Shown here piece by piece: positions 45,304-53,199 of a DNA stretch of 64,000 nt. The first letter of the stretch is position 1. Every line of letters starts with the position of its first letter. Under the pieces are notes generated by a model. That model did not search any database. It had not been told where the DNA came from and saw only the letters and a list, made by a program, of their open reading frames with translations. Position numbers and translations under genes: made by a program. The stretch is from Gemmatimonadota bacterium. Its GTDB lineage: Bacteria > JAAXHH01. The stretch is taken from NCBI GenBank assembly GCA_009838645.1, contig VXRC01000032.1, forward strand, positions 1 through 64,000, given 5' to 3'.

Positions 45304-45819
45304 CACGCCGACGATGATCTTGTCGTCGGTGACGGACAGTTCGACCGCGGTCAGGGGACCGGGAATCGGTCCGCCCTGGACGCTGCCGTCCGTGCCGAAT
45401 ATGCCGCCGTGACAGGGACAGATCAGGCTCTGCGTTCCCCCCTCCCACTTGACGACGCAACCCAGGTGGGGACAAACGGCGTTGTAGGCGATGTAACCGT
45501 CGGAAGTGTTGACCACGATGGTCGGCCGGCCCCGGTAGATAACCGTCCTGGACGTGCCGGGAGGCAGGGACGCGCGGTCGATTTCAACCCGGTTGGCGCC
45601 TTCGGCTTCGGGGGGTGGTTCGATGTAACGGATGAGCGGATAGACGGCCATCAGGGAGCCGATACCGCCCAGCGCGCCGAGGCATCTCTTCAGGAATCGG
45701 CGGCGGCGGACCGGATCGGGACGCGTCTTCCCTGGGGTCTTTCCGGTGGTCTTTCCGGGGGTCTTGCCGGACTTCTCGCCGGGTGCGGCTGGCCCGGGCG
45801 GCTTCTGTGACGAGGACAT
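45301..45819 (-). CDS. Rieske 2Fe-2S protein
   Basis: Iron-sulfur subunit that passes electrons from quinol to cytochrome c. The 172 residues have both cluster motifs, C-P-H-L-G-C near residue 117 and C-P-C-H-G-G near 137, with the P-x-P-G-P-L end. A lysine/threonine/proline/glycine-rich amino terminus (K-T-P-G-K repeats) precedes a membrane helix (L-G-A-L-G-G-I-G-S-L-M-A-V) after R-R-R-R-F, a twin-arginine-like arrangement. It is the first gene of the bc operon; its promoter is at 45858-45886. No clear ribosome-binding site precedes the ATG. Confidence 0.95.
   Translation of the reverse strand: MSSSQKPPGPAAPGEKSGKTPGKTTGKTPGKTRPDPVRRRRFLKRCLGALGGIGSLMAVYPLIRYIEPPPEAEGANRVEIDRASLPPGTSRTVIYRGRPTIVVNTSDGYIAYNAVCPHLGCVVKWEGGTQSLICPCHGGIFGTDGSVQGGPIPGPLTAVELSVTDDKIIVGV
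45725..45770. repeat. In-frame 12-bp tandem repeat in the Rieske gene
   Basis: Nearly four copies of GTCTTTCCGGGG-type units, coding on the minus strand for T-P-G-K or T-T-G-K before the membrane helix. Confidence 0.85.
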
Positions 45820-45857
45820 GTAAATTATCCATAATGACGTGATTTCTGGTCATGCGT

Positions 45858-45886
45858 AGATTAAGGACCGCCGGCCTGGATGTCAA
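45858..45886 (-). promoter_or_regulatory. Promoter of the Rieske/cytochrome operon
   Basis: On the minus strand TTGACA (45881-45886) and TAATCT (45858-45863) with a 17-base spacer. The leader would be about 30 bases. Confidence 0.75.
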
Positions 45887-45932
45887 CCTCTTTCGGGGGG
45901 TTCCGGCGGACGTGCGTCCGACCCGAATCGCC

Positions 45933-45962
45933 TTGACACAGCGGGATAAATGGGCGTACCTA
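45933..45962 (+). promoter_or_regulatory. Possible promoter of the TPR lipoprotein gene
   Basis: TTGACA (45933-45938) and TACCTA (45957-45962) with an 18-base spacer. Transcription would start within a few bases of the ATG at 45973, which suggests a leaderless message. Confidence 0.45.
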
Positions 45963-45972
45963 TTCAGATACC

Positions 45973-46974
45973 ATGGCCGCTTCATTCTTCAGGACGGTAC
46001 TGCCGCTCCTTGCCGCGGCAACCCTGGCGCATGTCCCCGGATGCGCGGCTTCTTCGCTCTCCGTCCGGTTCGATGTATACCGTTCGCCCCTGCTCGGCCT
46101 CCCCGGCGAAGAAGAATCGATCGCCCTGCTCGGTTTCAACGGCACCGACCTGGCCCTGAACAACCTGACCGGGTTCCTGTTCGCCCGCGCGCTCGTTTCG
46201 GATTCCACGCTGACGGCCATCGAAATGAGACCGGTGCTCCGGACGTTGTCCCGCCACCCTCACGAGGCCGGCCGGATCCCCGATTCTCTCGCACTGATCG
46301 TAGGAAGGGAAATCAACGCCGATATCACGCTCGTCGGCGATCTCGAAAGGGCTTACACGGAAGCTTACGGGGAGGTAAAAGTCTTTCGGGAGGAGGAGGC
46401 CATGGAGGTGGGACTCGGAAGAACCGATATCAAGATCGTAAACAAGTCCTATATCGTGCCGCATATCGATCAGACGGCGGTCATGACGGCTACGCTCAGG
46501 GCCTACGACGTCGGTTCGAACGAACTGCTCGGCAGCTTTTCCGTCACGGAAACCGAATCCTACCGCACGGTGCTGCCAGATCCCGTCGAGTCGCCGCCGG
46601 AAGGGAACGTCTCCGTCGAGATCGTTTCGCCGATGCTGACCGAGGTAATCGCCAGGCGCATCGTGGACCGTCTGATGGCCTCCATCGTCCGGGAGGAAAT
46701 CCAGGTTACGCGGCGGCTGGTCCCTGCCGGCAGTCGCGGGGGGATCTCGGCGGCAAGGGAAGGGAACTGGTCCGGGGCGGTGGCGATATGGGAAGGTCTC
46801 GTGGAAGTGGACCCGAACAACGCGGAAGCGTGGAACAACCTTGCGATTGCCTACGAAAGGTCCGGCCGCCGGACCGATGCCTCGGCCGCCTACCGAAGCG
46901 CGCTCTCAGCGAGACCCGGCGACCGGACGATCCAGGTCAACAGCCGGGCATTCGGACTCCCCGAGGCCCACTAG
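45973..46974 (+). CDS. Lipoprotein with carboxy-terminal TPR repeats, function unknown
   Basis: A 333-residue protein with a lipoprotein signal peptide; the probable lipidated cysteine is Cys24 (H-V-P-G-C-A-A). The middle (about 30-230) is a mixed alpha/beta region I do not recognise; it contains I-G/V-G-R-E-I-N-A-D and V-N-K-S-Y-I-V-P. The end has about two TPR units (W-S-G-A-V-A-I-W-E-G-L-V-E-V-D-P-N-N-A-E-A-W-N-N-L-A). It is likely periplasmic, attached to a membrane. The gene end overlaps the convergent oxidoreductase gene by four bases. No Shine-Dalgarno sequence precedes the ATG. Confidence 0.85.
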   Translation: MAASFFRTVLPLLAAATLAHVPGCAASSLSVRFDVYRSPLLGLPGEEESIALLGFNGTDLALNNLTGFLFARALVSDSTLTAIEMRPVLRTLSRHPHEAGRIPDSLALIVGREINADITLVGDLERAYTEAYGEVKVFREEEAMEVGLGRTDIKIVNKSYIVPHIDQTAVMTATLRAYDVGSNELLGSFSVTETESYRTVLPDPVESPPEGNVSVEIVSPMLTEVIARRIVDRLMASIVREEIQVTRRLVPAGSRGGISAAREGNWSGAVAIWEGLVEVDPNNAEAWNNLAIAYERSGRRTDASAAYRSALSARPGDRTIQVNSRAFGLPEAH

Positions 46975-47990
46975 TCGAACCGGACCATCCGGTTGCCCGC
47001 GGCCGATTCGTAGATACCATCCAGGATCTGCATGATCTCGACGCCCTGCTCGCCCGTGGACATGGGCGTGCGGCCGGCCCGGATACAGTCCACGAAATGG
47101 GCGATCTCGGCCGCGATGCAGACCGACCATTCCCGCGGCGCGTAGGCGGGCGTGATATCCACCTGCTCGCCGTGCAGGTCGGTATAGACGGTCAGATCGT
47201 TGCCCGTGATCTCGGCGCCGCCCCGGGTGCCCATGAGCTTGACGTAGGAGCCTTCCGAAGGCACGTGGGAGGCCCAGCTCGTCTCCGCGACGAGCGTGGC
47301 ATCGCCCTCGAACCGGATGAAGGCCGCGGCGAGGTCTTCCACGTCGAAGACGCCTTCCGCCGAATCGCTCAGCCGTGCGTAGGTGGCGCCCACCACGGAC
47401 TCGGGCCGCGGGTTGCCCATGAGCCAGCGCGCCAGATCGATCATGTGGACGCCCAGGTCGATCAAGGGCCCGCCGCCGGCCTGGGCCTTGCGCGTAAACC
47501 AGGTCCCGGCGCCCGGAATGCCGCTCCGCCTCAACCAGCCGGTCTTCGCGTAGTAGATCTCACCCAGCACGTCCTGCTCGATCAGTTTCTTCAGGATCTG
47601 CGTCTCGGCGCGGAAACGGTTGTTCAGGGCGATCATGAGGTAACGGCCGTTGCGCCGGGCTGCGGCGGCCATGTCGCGCGCCTGGACCGCGTTCAGCGCC
47701 ATGGGCTTCTCGCACAGCACGTGGACGCCGGCGTCCAGGCCGTCGATGGTCACGGGCGCGTGCAGGAAATTCGGCAGGCAGACACTGACGAGATCGGGGC
47801 CCAGGGCGAGCAGGTCCCGGTAGGCGGAAAACGCATGGGGCACGCCGTGTTCCGACGCGGTCCGTTCGGCCAGCCCGACGTCCAGATCGGCCAGTCCGAC
47901 GACTTCCACCCGTTCGTCCGCGAGATAACCGGAGAGATGGGCCCGTCCCAGCCCCAGTCCGATCACGCCGGCGGTCGTTTTTTTGTTCAT
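46971..47990 (-). CDS. Gfo/Idh/MocA-family oxidoreductase
   Basis: NAD(P)-dependent dehydrogenase acting on sugars or inositol-like compounds. The 339 residues begin with a Rossmann fold (G-V-I-G-L-G-L-G-R-A-H) and carry the family signature C-E-K-P-M-A-L-N near residue 93, with the catalytic-type H-M-I-D-L-A-R-W near 185. Length is typical. It is encoded just after the RidA-like gene on the same strand, with a repeat-filled gap of 83 bases. Substrate unknown. Confidence 0.93.
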   Translation of the reverse strand: MNKKTTAGVIGLGLGRAHLSGYLADERVEVVGLADLDVGLAERTASEHGVPHAFSAYRDLLALGPDLVSVCLPNFLHAPVTIDGLDAGVHVLCEKPMALNAVQARDMAAAARRNGRYLMIALNNRFRAETQILKKLIEQDVLGEIYYAKTGWLRRSGIPGAGTWFTRKAQAGGGPLIDLGVHMIDLARWLMGNPRPESVVGATYARLSDSAEGVFDVEDLAAAFIRFEGDATLVAETSWASHVPSEGSYVKLMGTRGGAEITGNDLTVYTDLHGEQVDITPAYAPREWSVCIAAEIAHFVDCIRAGRTPMSTGEQGVEIMQILDGIYESAAGNRMVRFD

Positions 47991-48027
47991 TCGCCTCTGC
48001 TGGAATGGTCCGGAGACTACTTGCCGA

Positions 48028-48096
48028 CTACTTGCTGCCGCGGTAGGCGCCTACTTGCCGCCGCGGTAGATAACTACTTGCCGCCGCGGTAGGCGA
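48028..48096. repeat. 23-bp tandem repeat at the 3' end of the ridA-like gene
   Basis: Three copies start at 48028, 48051 and 48074, each CTACTTGC(T/C)GCCGCGGTAG plus a few bases. The copy at 48074 holds the stop codon and last codons (Y-R-G-G-K) of the RidA-like gene; the other two fill the gap to the oxidoreductase gene. Confidence 0.9.
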
Positions 48097-48592
48097 TCAG
48101 ATCAATCTCGATGCCGGCGTTCAGCACGACACCGGACTGTATGGTGGACCGGGCCGGCGGATCGCCCGTGTAGTAGGACCGGTACACTTCGTTCATAGCG
48201 GAAAAGTCATTAAGGTCGTTGAGAAACACCGTGGCCTTGACGACGTCGTCCATGGTCAGCCCGGACTTGGCCAGCGCCGTCTGCAGGTTATCCATGACCA
48301 TTTTCGTTTCCGCTTCGATACCGCCGGGGATGATCCGGCCCCGGACGGCGGCGATCTTGCCGGACAGGAACACGAAATCGCCCGCCTCGATGGCCTCGCT
48401 GTAGTTCGCGCCCGGGTTAACCGCCTTGCGGCCCCGGTCGTCCTGCGATTGGGCGGGCATGACGGCGTACCCCAGCGAAACGGCGGCGACGAGCAGCGCC
48501 GTGAGGCCGGCGAACAGCCACCTGGAAATCACTATGTTCAACTCGAAGCTTTCTTCCTTTCTACCGCCCCGGATTCGTATGGTCGAGCCCAT
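48074..48592 (-). CDS. RidA-family protein with an amino-terminal membrane or signal segment
   Basis: RidA proteins hydrolyse reactive enamine/imine intermediates. The last 120 residues match RidA: P-G-A-N-Y-S-E-A-I-E-A-G-D-F-V-F-L-S-G, then M-D-N-L-Q-T-A-L-A-K-S-G-L, V-V-K-A-T-V-F-L-N-D and P-A-R-S-T-I-Q (substrate arginine). Ordinary RidA has about 130 residues; this protein has 172 because of a front part with a hydrophobic helix (W-L-F-A-G-L-T-A-L-L-V-A-A-V-S-L), followed by P-A-Q-S-Q. It may be exported or anchored. GGGGAGG precedes the ATG. Confidence 0.9.
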   Translation of the reverse strand: MGSTIRIRGGRKEESFELNIVISRWLFAGLTALLVAAVSLGYAVMPAQSQDDRGRKAVNPGANYSEAIEAGDFVFLSGKIAAVRGRIIPGGIEAETKMVMDNLQTALAKSGLTMDDVVKATVFLNDLNDFSAMNEVYRSYYTGDPPARSTIQSGVVLNAGIEIDLIAYRGGK

Positions 48593-48613
48593 GATAACCT
48601 CCCCTGATTTTGG

Positions 48614-48642
48614 TTGACACTACATGCCTTCGGCATTATCTT
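48614..48642 (+). promoter_or_regulatory. Promoter of a small RNA or attenuated leader
   Basis: TTGACA (48614-48619) and TATCTT (48637-48642) with a 17-base spacer, reading towards the zinc-ribbon gene. Transcription should start near 48649. Confidence 0.6.
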
Positions 48643-48648
48643 TATCGA

Positions 48649-48805
48649 CTATGATCAAAAAATCAAGTAGTATTGGGAAAAGGATGGATAGGTCTACGTG
48701 CCCTATTGTTCGTATGGTCCGACTGCAATTGCCTCTTCGGACCCGGGGCGCGGTAAAACCAGATTGAAGCGAAGAAAAATGCACGGTCAGCGTGCATTTT
48801 TTTTT
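48649..48805 (+). ncRNA. Putative small RNA or attenuator leader (about 155 nt)
   Basis: The segment lies between a good promoter and a strong terminator, 36 bases before the zinc-ribbon gene. It has no supported reading frame and does not resemble 6S, SRP or tmRNA that I could recognise. It could be an independent small RNA or a leader whose terminator is bypassed under some condition. Only the flanking signals support it. Confidence 0.4.
48775..48805 (+). terminator. Rho-independent terminator before the zinc-ribbon gene
   Basis: An 11-base-pair stem (48775-48785 with 48791-48801, core AATGCACG/CGTGCATT) with a five-base loop and a run of nine T (48797-48805). The A-rich left arm would also let it work, more weakly, on the other strand. 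Confidence 0.85.
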
Positions 48806-48841
48806 GTCCGCCTTTTCATCTCCGTGGAGGGCTAAGGTCGC

Positions 48842-49558
48842 ATGCAGGAAAGCTTGATAGCGCTGTTGGAATTGCAGAAGACGGATCAGGACCTGCACGA
48901 ACTCGAACAGTACAAGGTAGACATACCCAACCAGCTCAAGTCAATGGAATCCGCCCAGTCCGAGGCGGAAACCAGGCTCTCGGACCAGGAAACGAAGGTC
49001 GCGGACATCGAGAAGGACCGGCGTCAGCACGAACGGGACCTGCAGGCCGCGCAGGAACAGGTCAAGAAGTACCAGGGTCAGCTCTACAGCGTGAAGACCA
49101 ACAAGGAGTACGACGCCCTCCAGGCGGAGATCCAGGCGCAGAAAAACCGCATCTCAGAACTCGAGGACGCGATCCTGCAGTTGATTTCCGAGGCCGAGAC
49201 CGAGGAGGAGACGCTGGAGACCATTCGCGGCGAGACCGAATCACTCATCGAACGCTTCGGCGAGGAGCGCACGGCACTCGAGTCCAGGCTGTCGGCGGTG
49301 GACGAAGACGTCGCCGTCAAAATGGACGAACGCAAGCGGATGGCCATGCGCGTGGAGAACCCGGTCCTGAAGGTATACGACCGGATCCGGCGGAACTTGC
49401 GGGGGATGACCGTCGTACCGCTGAAGAAGGGGGCCTGCTCCGGCTGTTTCCACGTGATCCCGCTACAGGTCATCATGCAGATCCGCCAGGGGCGGAGGCT
49501 GATATCCTGTGAGAGTTGCGGCCGGATCCTGATTCTCGAAGAAGGGCTGGAGTATTGA
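48842..49558 (+). CDS. Coiled-coil protein with C4 zinc ribbon (CT398/CdsZ-like)
   Basis: A 238-residue protein with a long antiparallel coiled coil (about 15-170) and a zinc ribbon at the end: G-A-C-S-G-C-F and S-C-E-S-C-G-R. The I-Y/V-Y-D-R-I-R and P-L-K-x-G-A-C-x-G-C patterns are typical of this widespread family of poorly known function. It has a GGAGGG ribosome-binding site. The RNase P RNA promoter overlaps its stop codon, a gene order also known from other phyla for this family. Role unknown; DNA or RNA binding is possible. Confidence 0.9.
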   Translation: MQESLIALLELQKTDQDLHELEQYKVDIPNQLKSMESAQSEAETRLSDQETKVADIEKDRRQHERDLQAAQEQVKKYQGQLYSVKTNKEYDALQAEIQAQKNRISELEDAILQLISEAETEEETLETIRGETESLIERFGEERTALESRLSAVDEDVAVKMDERKRMAMRVENPVLKVYDRIRRNLRGMTVVPLKKGACSGCFHVIPLQVIMQIRQGRRLISCESCGRILILEEGLEY

Positions 49559-49583
49559 ACCGCGCCGCGTCCTGTGTTATATT
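49555..49583 (+). promoter_or_regulatory. Promoter of RNase P RNA
   Basis: TTGAAC (49555-49560) and TATATT (49578-49583) with a 17-base spacer, seven bases before the first base of the RNA. The -35 box overlaps the stop codon of the upstream gene. Confidence 0.8.
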
Positions 49584-49590
49584 GTATAGG

Positions 49591-49982
49591 TAAAACGTCC
49601 CAAGTCGACCAGGCGATCGCGTTCGCCGGCCAGGCGGACGAGGAAAGTCCGAGCACCGCAGGGCGGGATGCCTGCTAACGGCAGGGGGCAGTGATGCCAC
49701 GGAAAGTGTCACAGAAAACACACGGCCGATCCCTTCGGGGAGGCAAAGGTGAAAAGGCGAGGTAAGAGCTCACCGCGGTCCGGGTAACCGGTCCGGCAGG
49801 ACAAACCCCATCTGGTGCAAGACCGAATAGGAGAGGAGAGACGGCCCGTCTCGACCGCCGGGAAACCGGAGACTCTCGGGTTAGGTCGCACGAGGCGGCT
49901 GGTGACAGCCGTCCCAGATAGATGATCGCCACCTTCATCGCGAAGGCACAGAACTCGGCTTACGGTCGGCTTGGACGTTTTA
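49591..49982 (+). ncRNA. rnpB: RNase P RNA (bacterial type A)
   Basis: Catalytic RNA of RNase P, which trims the 5' end of tRNA precursors. The universally conserved stretches are present: GAGGAAAGTCCGAGC near 49639, GCAGGGCGGGATGCC soon after, and AGATAGATGATCGCC with ACAGAACTCGGCTTACGG near the 3' end. The two ends pair as helix P1: TAAAACGTCC at 49591-49600 with GGACGTTTTA at 49973-49982. This fixes the mature ends at about 49591 and 49982. Size (about 390) fits type A. Confidence 0.96.
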
Positions 49983-50025
49983 CAGCACCTCGCGAAACGA
50001 TCACCCTCAGATTCCGACAATTTAC

Positions 50026-51735
50026 ATGAACAGCCGCTGGGTCCTATTAGACGAACATCCCCAGGTTCCCCAGATGATGGAGCTGATCAACGTCCCGCGC
50101 GTGATCGCGCAGATCCTGCTCAACCGGGGCGTTACGACCTTTGACGACGCCCGTTATTTCCTGAAGCCCACCCTCGAAGACCTGCACAGTCCCTTTCTCA
50201 TGGCGGACATGGACCTGGCCGTGGAACGGATTCACGAAGCCATCCAGGGCGGGGAACACATCATGGTCTTCGGCGACTACGACGTGGACGGCACGACGGC
50301 GACCACGCTGCTGTACCTGACGATCAAGCTTTTGACGGACCGGATTTCCGCCTACATACCCAATCGCATGACTGACGGTTACGGACTGTCCATAGAAGGC
50401 CTGGAGGAAGCCAGGAGCCGCGGCGTGACGCTGATCCTGGCCGTCGACTGCGGGATTACCGCGAACGCCGAGGTGGAACAGGCCCGCGAAATGGGCATCG
50501 ACGTCGTCATCATCGATCACCATGTGCCGGGCGATACTCTTCCGAACGGTGTGGCCATTCTGAATCCGAAGCGTGACGACTGCGAATACCCTTTCAAGGA
50601 GCTCTGCGGCGTCGGCCTGGCGTACAAAGTGGCGCAGGCGCTGGCCGAGCACGTGGGACTGCCGGAAAACACGGTGTATACGCACATGGACCTCGTTGCC
50701 CTGGGCACCACGGCGGACATCGTCCCCCTGCGCGACGAGAACCGGGTGCTGACCAAGTACGGGCTGGACATGATGCAGCAGACGCACAAATCGGGCCTGC
50801 AGGCGCTGCTGGACGTCGCGGGGCTGCGGGAGAAGGAACTGTCCACGGGCCACATGCTCTTCCTGCTGGCGCCGCGGATAAACGCCGCCGGCCGCATGGG
50901 CGACGCCACGCGCGTGGTCGATCTTCTGATCACCGAAGACCAGAAAGAAGCGGCACAACTGGCCGAAGAACTGAACGTGGAGAACAAGCGGCGGCGCAAG
51001 GAGGATACGCTCACCTTCGAAGCGGCCCGGGACCTCGCGGAGAACGATCCGGTCCTCAGGGAGTCGAAAGGCCTCGTACTCGATTCGGACACCTGGCATC
51101 CCGGCATCATCGGCATCGTGGCGTCCCGCATGGTGGAAGCCTTCAACCGGCCGGTCGTGATGATCTCGACCGCGGGTGAGAAGGGACGCGGCTCGGCGCG
51201 GACCGTGGGCGACTTCCACCTGTACAACGCCATCAAGGAGTGCTCCGACCTGCTGATCCAGTTCGGCGGCCACCACCACGCGGCGGGCCTGTCCATCGAA
51301 AAGGAACGCATCGACGAGTTCAGGCAGAGATTCAACGAGGTGGTCGCGGCGCGCGCGACGCCGGCCGATTTCATCCCCAAGCTCGAAATCGACTCGGAAA
51401 TCGAACTCGACGAGGTGACCCCGCGCATGGTCAAGCTCATGAAGATGATCGGGCCCTTCGGTCCGGCGAACCACCACCCTGTGCTCGTGTCCCGCAACCT
51501 GAGCGTCGTCGGAAAACTCCGGACCATCGGGATGGAAAAGAAACACCTGAGGTTCAGGGTCAGGCAGAAAGGCCGCACCATGGACGCGATCGGTTTCGGC
51601 ATGGCGCATTTCGCCGATCGCCTGAACGACAGCCGGGACCGCCTGGACCTGGCCTACACCATCGAGGAAAACACCTTTCGAGGCGAAACCAGCCTCCAGA
51701 TGAGAATAAAAGACATACAACTCGGCACGGTATAG
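50026..51735 (+). CDS. recJ: Single-stranded-DNA-specific exonuclease RecJ
   Basis: 5'-3' exonuclease of DNA repair. The 569 residues show the DHH phosphoesterase motifs: V-F-G-D-Y-D-V-D-G-T-T-A near residue 83, I-I-D-H-H-V-P-G near 163, and A-L-G-T-T-A-D-I-V-P near 225. The DHHA1 domain has F-G-G-H-H-H-A-A-G-L-S near 420, and an OB-fold ends the protein. The length matches RecJ. It begins 43 bases after the RNase P RNA with no separate promoter seen. Confidence 0.96.
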   Translation: MNSRWVLLDEHPQVPQMMELINVPRVIAQILLNRGVTTFDDARYFLKPTLEDLHSPFLMADMDLAVERIHEAIQGGEHIMVFGDYDVDGTTATTLLYLTIKLLTDRISAYIPNRMTDGYGLSIEGLEEARSRGVTLILAVDCGITANAEVEQAREMGIDVVIIDHHVPGDTLPNGVAILNPKRDDCEYPFKELCGVGLAYKVAQALAEHVGLPENTVYTHMDLVALGTTADIVPLRDENRVLTKYGLDMMQQTHKSGLQALLDVAGLREKELSTGHMLFLLAPRINAAGRMGDATRVVDLLITEDQKEAAQLAEELNVENKRRRKEDTLTFEAARDLAENDPVLRESKGLVLDSDTWHPGIIGIVASRMVEAFNRPVVMISTAGEKGRGSARTVGDFHLYNAIKECSDLLIQFGGHHHAAGLSIEKERIDEFRQRFNEVVAARATPADFIPKLEIDSEIELDEVTPRMVKLMKMIGPFGPANHHPVLVSRNLSVVGKLRTIGMEKKHLRFRVRQKGRTMDAIGFGMAHFADRLNDSRDRLDLAYTIEENTFRGETSLQMRIKDIQLGTV

Positions 51736-51749
51736 CCTCCGATCCCGCT

Positions 51750-52739
51750 ATGAAACTACTCGACCGTTTCCTTGCCGGCGACCGAACCGCATTGTCCCGC
51801 GTCATCACCCTCCTTGAAAACGACAGAGACCGGCGTTCCGCCATGCTGGACGTGCTGTATCCCCGTTCCGGCAAGGCCCGCCGCATCGGGATTACGGGCC
51901 CGCCCGGTTCCGGAAAGAGCACCCTTGCCGACCGTCTCACCGCCCGGCTTCGCAAAAGCGGCCGCACGGTAGGCATCATCGCCGTGGACCCGACGAGCCC
52001 CTTCACCGGCGGCGCGCTGCTCGGCGACCGGCTCCGCATGCAGGGATCGTGGGACGATCCGCAGGTTTTCATGCGCAGCCAGGCCGACCGAAGCCATTCC
52101 GGCGGGCTTTCGGAGGCGACGCCTTACGCGATGACGGCCCTTGACGCCTTCGGCAAAGATGTTATCATTGTGGAGACCGTGGGCGTAGGCCAGTCCACCC
52201 TCGATGTTACCGACGTCAGCGATACGACCGTCGTCCTGCTCACGCCGGAATCGGGCGACAGCGTTCAGGCCATGAAGGCCGGCCTGATGGAGATCGCCGA
52301 CGTGCTGGTCGTCAACAAGTCCGACCGCGAAGGCGCGGACCGGTTCGCCTCGGAACTGAAGATGATCGTGGACATGGGGCGGTGGGAGGAAGGCTGGAAA
52401 CCACCCGTCCTCAGCGCCAGCGCGCGGGACGATACCGGTATCGACGGCCTGTATGAGCGCCTGGACGCACACGCGGACTACCTCGCCGGAGAAGGCAGGT
52501 TGCAGGCGCGCCGGCTGCGCCAGGGGCGCTCGGCCATCGAGAAAGCGCTCGGCGAATGGTGGCATGGCCGGCTGACGGTGCTTCGGGACGCCGGAGACGC
52601 GATGGACCGCCTTTCCGAACGCGTGGCCTGCAGGGAGTTGAGCCCGCTGGCGGCCGCCCGGGAGATGATGGAAGGGATCGAAGATCATGGCGGAAAACAT
52701 ACGGGTTCTCGTCGCCAAACCGGGCCTGGACGGCCATGA
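51750..52739 (+). CDS. MeaB/ArgK-type GTPase (methylmalonyl-CoA mutase chaperone)
   Basis: G3E GTPase that loads and protects B12 in methylmalonyl-CoA mutase. The ATG at 51750 starts the homologous part of a longer open frame, giving 329 residues. Motifs: P-loop G-P-P-G-S-G-K-S-T near residue 53, [26 protein letters not shown] near 140 and N-K-S-D near 190. The next gene, for the B12-binding subunit, overlaps it by 53 bases, which supports the function. Confidence 0.94.
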   Translation: MKLLDRFLAGDRTALSRVITLLENDRDRRSAMLDVLYPRSGKARRIGITGPPGSGKSTLADRLTARLRKSGRTVGIIAVDPTSPFTGGALLGDRLRMQGSWDDPQVFMRSQADRSHSGGLSEATPYAMTALDAFGKDVIIVETVGVGQSTLDVTDVSDTTVVLLTPESGDSVQAMKAGLMEIADVLVVNKSDREGADRFASELKMIVDMGRWEEGWKPPVLSASARDDTGIDGLYERLDAHADYLAGEGRLQARRLRQGRSAIEKALGEWWHGRLTVLRDAGDAMDRLSERVACRELSPLAAAREMMEGIEDHGGKHTGSRRQTGPGRP

Positions 52740-53103
52740 CCGCGGCGCCAAGGTGGTGGCCGCGGCCTTGCGCGACGCCGGCATGGAAGTGATCTACACC
52801 GGGCTCCGGCAGACGCCGGAAATGATCGTGGAAGCGGCCGTGCAGGAGGACGTGGACGTGGTCGCGCTGAGCATCCTCTCGGGCGCCCACATGACCATCT
52901 TCCCCCGGGTCATGGACCTGCTGCGGGAACGGGGCGTCCAGCACATGCTCCTCACCGGCGGCGGCATCATCCCGAAAACCGACGCGGAGGAGCTCGCGGA
53001 AATCGGCGTGGGAAAGCTGTTCGGTCCCGGCACTTCGACGCGGGACATCATCGCCTACATCAACGAGGAAGTGGACCGCCGCCGCGTGGCGGACGAGATT
53101 TAG
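52687..53103 (+). CDS. B12-binding small subunit of methylmalonyl-CoA-type mutase
   Basis: A 138-residue stand-alone cobalamin-binding domain. The cobalt-ligating motif D-x-H-x-x-G is D-G-H-D-R-G with His17, followed by A-L-S-I-L-S-G and L-T-G-G-G. It matches the last part of MutB/McmA. In split enzymes a large catalytic subunit is separate; none is in this window, so it must be elsewhere or the protein serves a different acyl-CoA mutase. Its 3' end is repeated 60 bases downstream. Confidence 0.93.
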   Translation: MAENIRVLVAKPGLDGHDRGAKVVAAALRDAGMEVIYTGLRQTPEMIVEAAVQEDVDVVALSILSGAHMTIFPRVMDLLRERGVQHMLLTGGGIIPKTDAEELAEIGVGKLFGPGTSTRDIIAYINEEVDRRRVADEI

Positions 53104-53166
53104 GCCGTGGCGGTATCGTGACGGATGCGAGATGGCCCCTGCCGCGTGGCGGACGAGATTCAGGCC
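53081..53166. repeat. Duplicated 3' end of the B12-subunit gene (60-bp period)
   Basis: The last codons and stop region at 53081-53106 (GCCGCGTGGCGGACGAGATT and following) recur at 53141-53166 with few changes. The copy lies in the gap before the amidohydrolase gene and has CAG in place of the stop TAG. Confidence 0.9.
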
Positions 53167-53199
53167 ACGGCTTTTAGGTTAGGTAACGAGGAGGTAAGC

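Noticed and set aside
49675-50020. Small minus-strand frames within 49.7-50.0 kb
   Set aside because: The segment is RNase P RNA by its conserved core and end pairing; the frames are accidental.
50047-51720. Minus-strand open frame of 557 codons opposite recJ
   Set aside because: recJ has complete DHH motifs; the opposite frame is a shadow.
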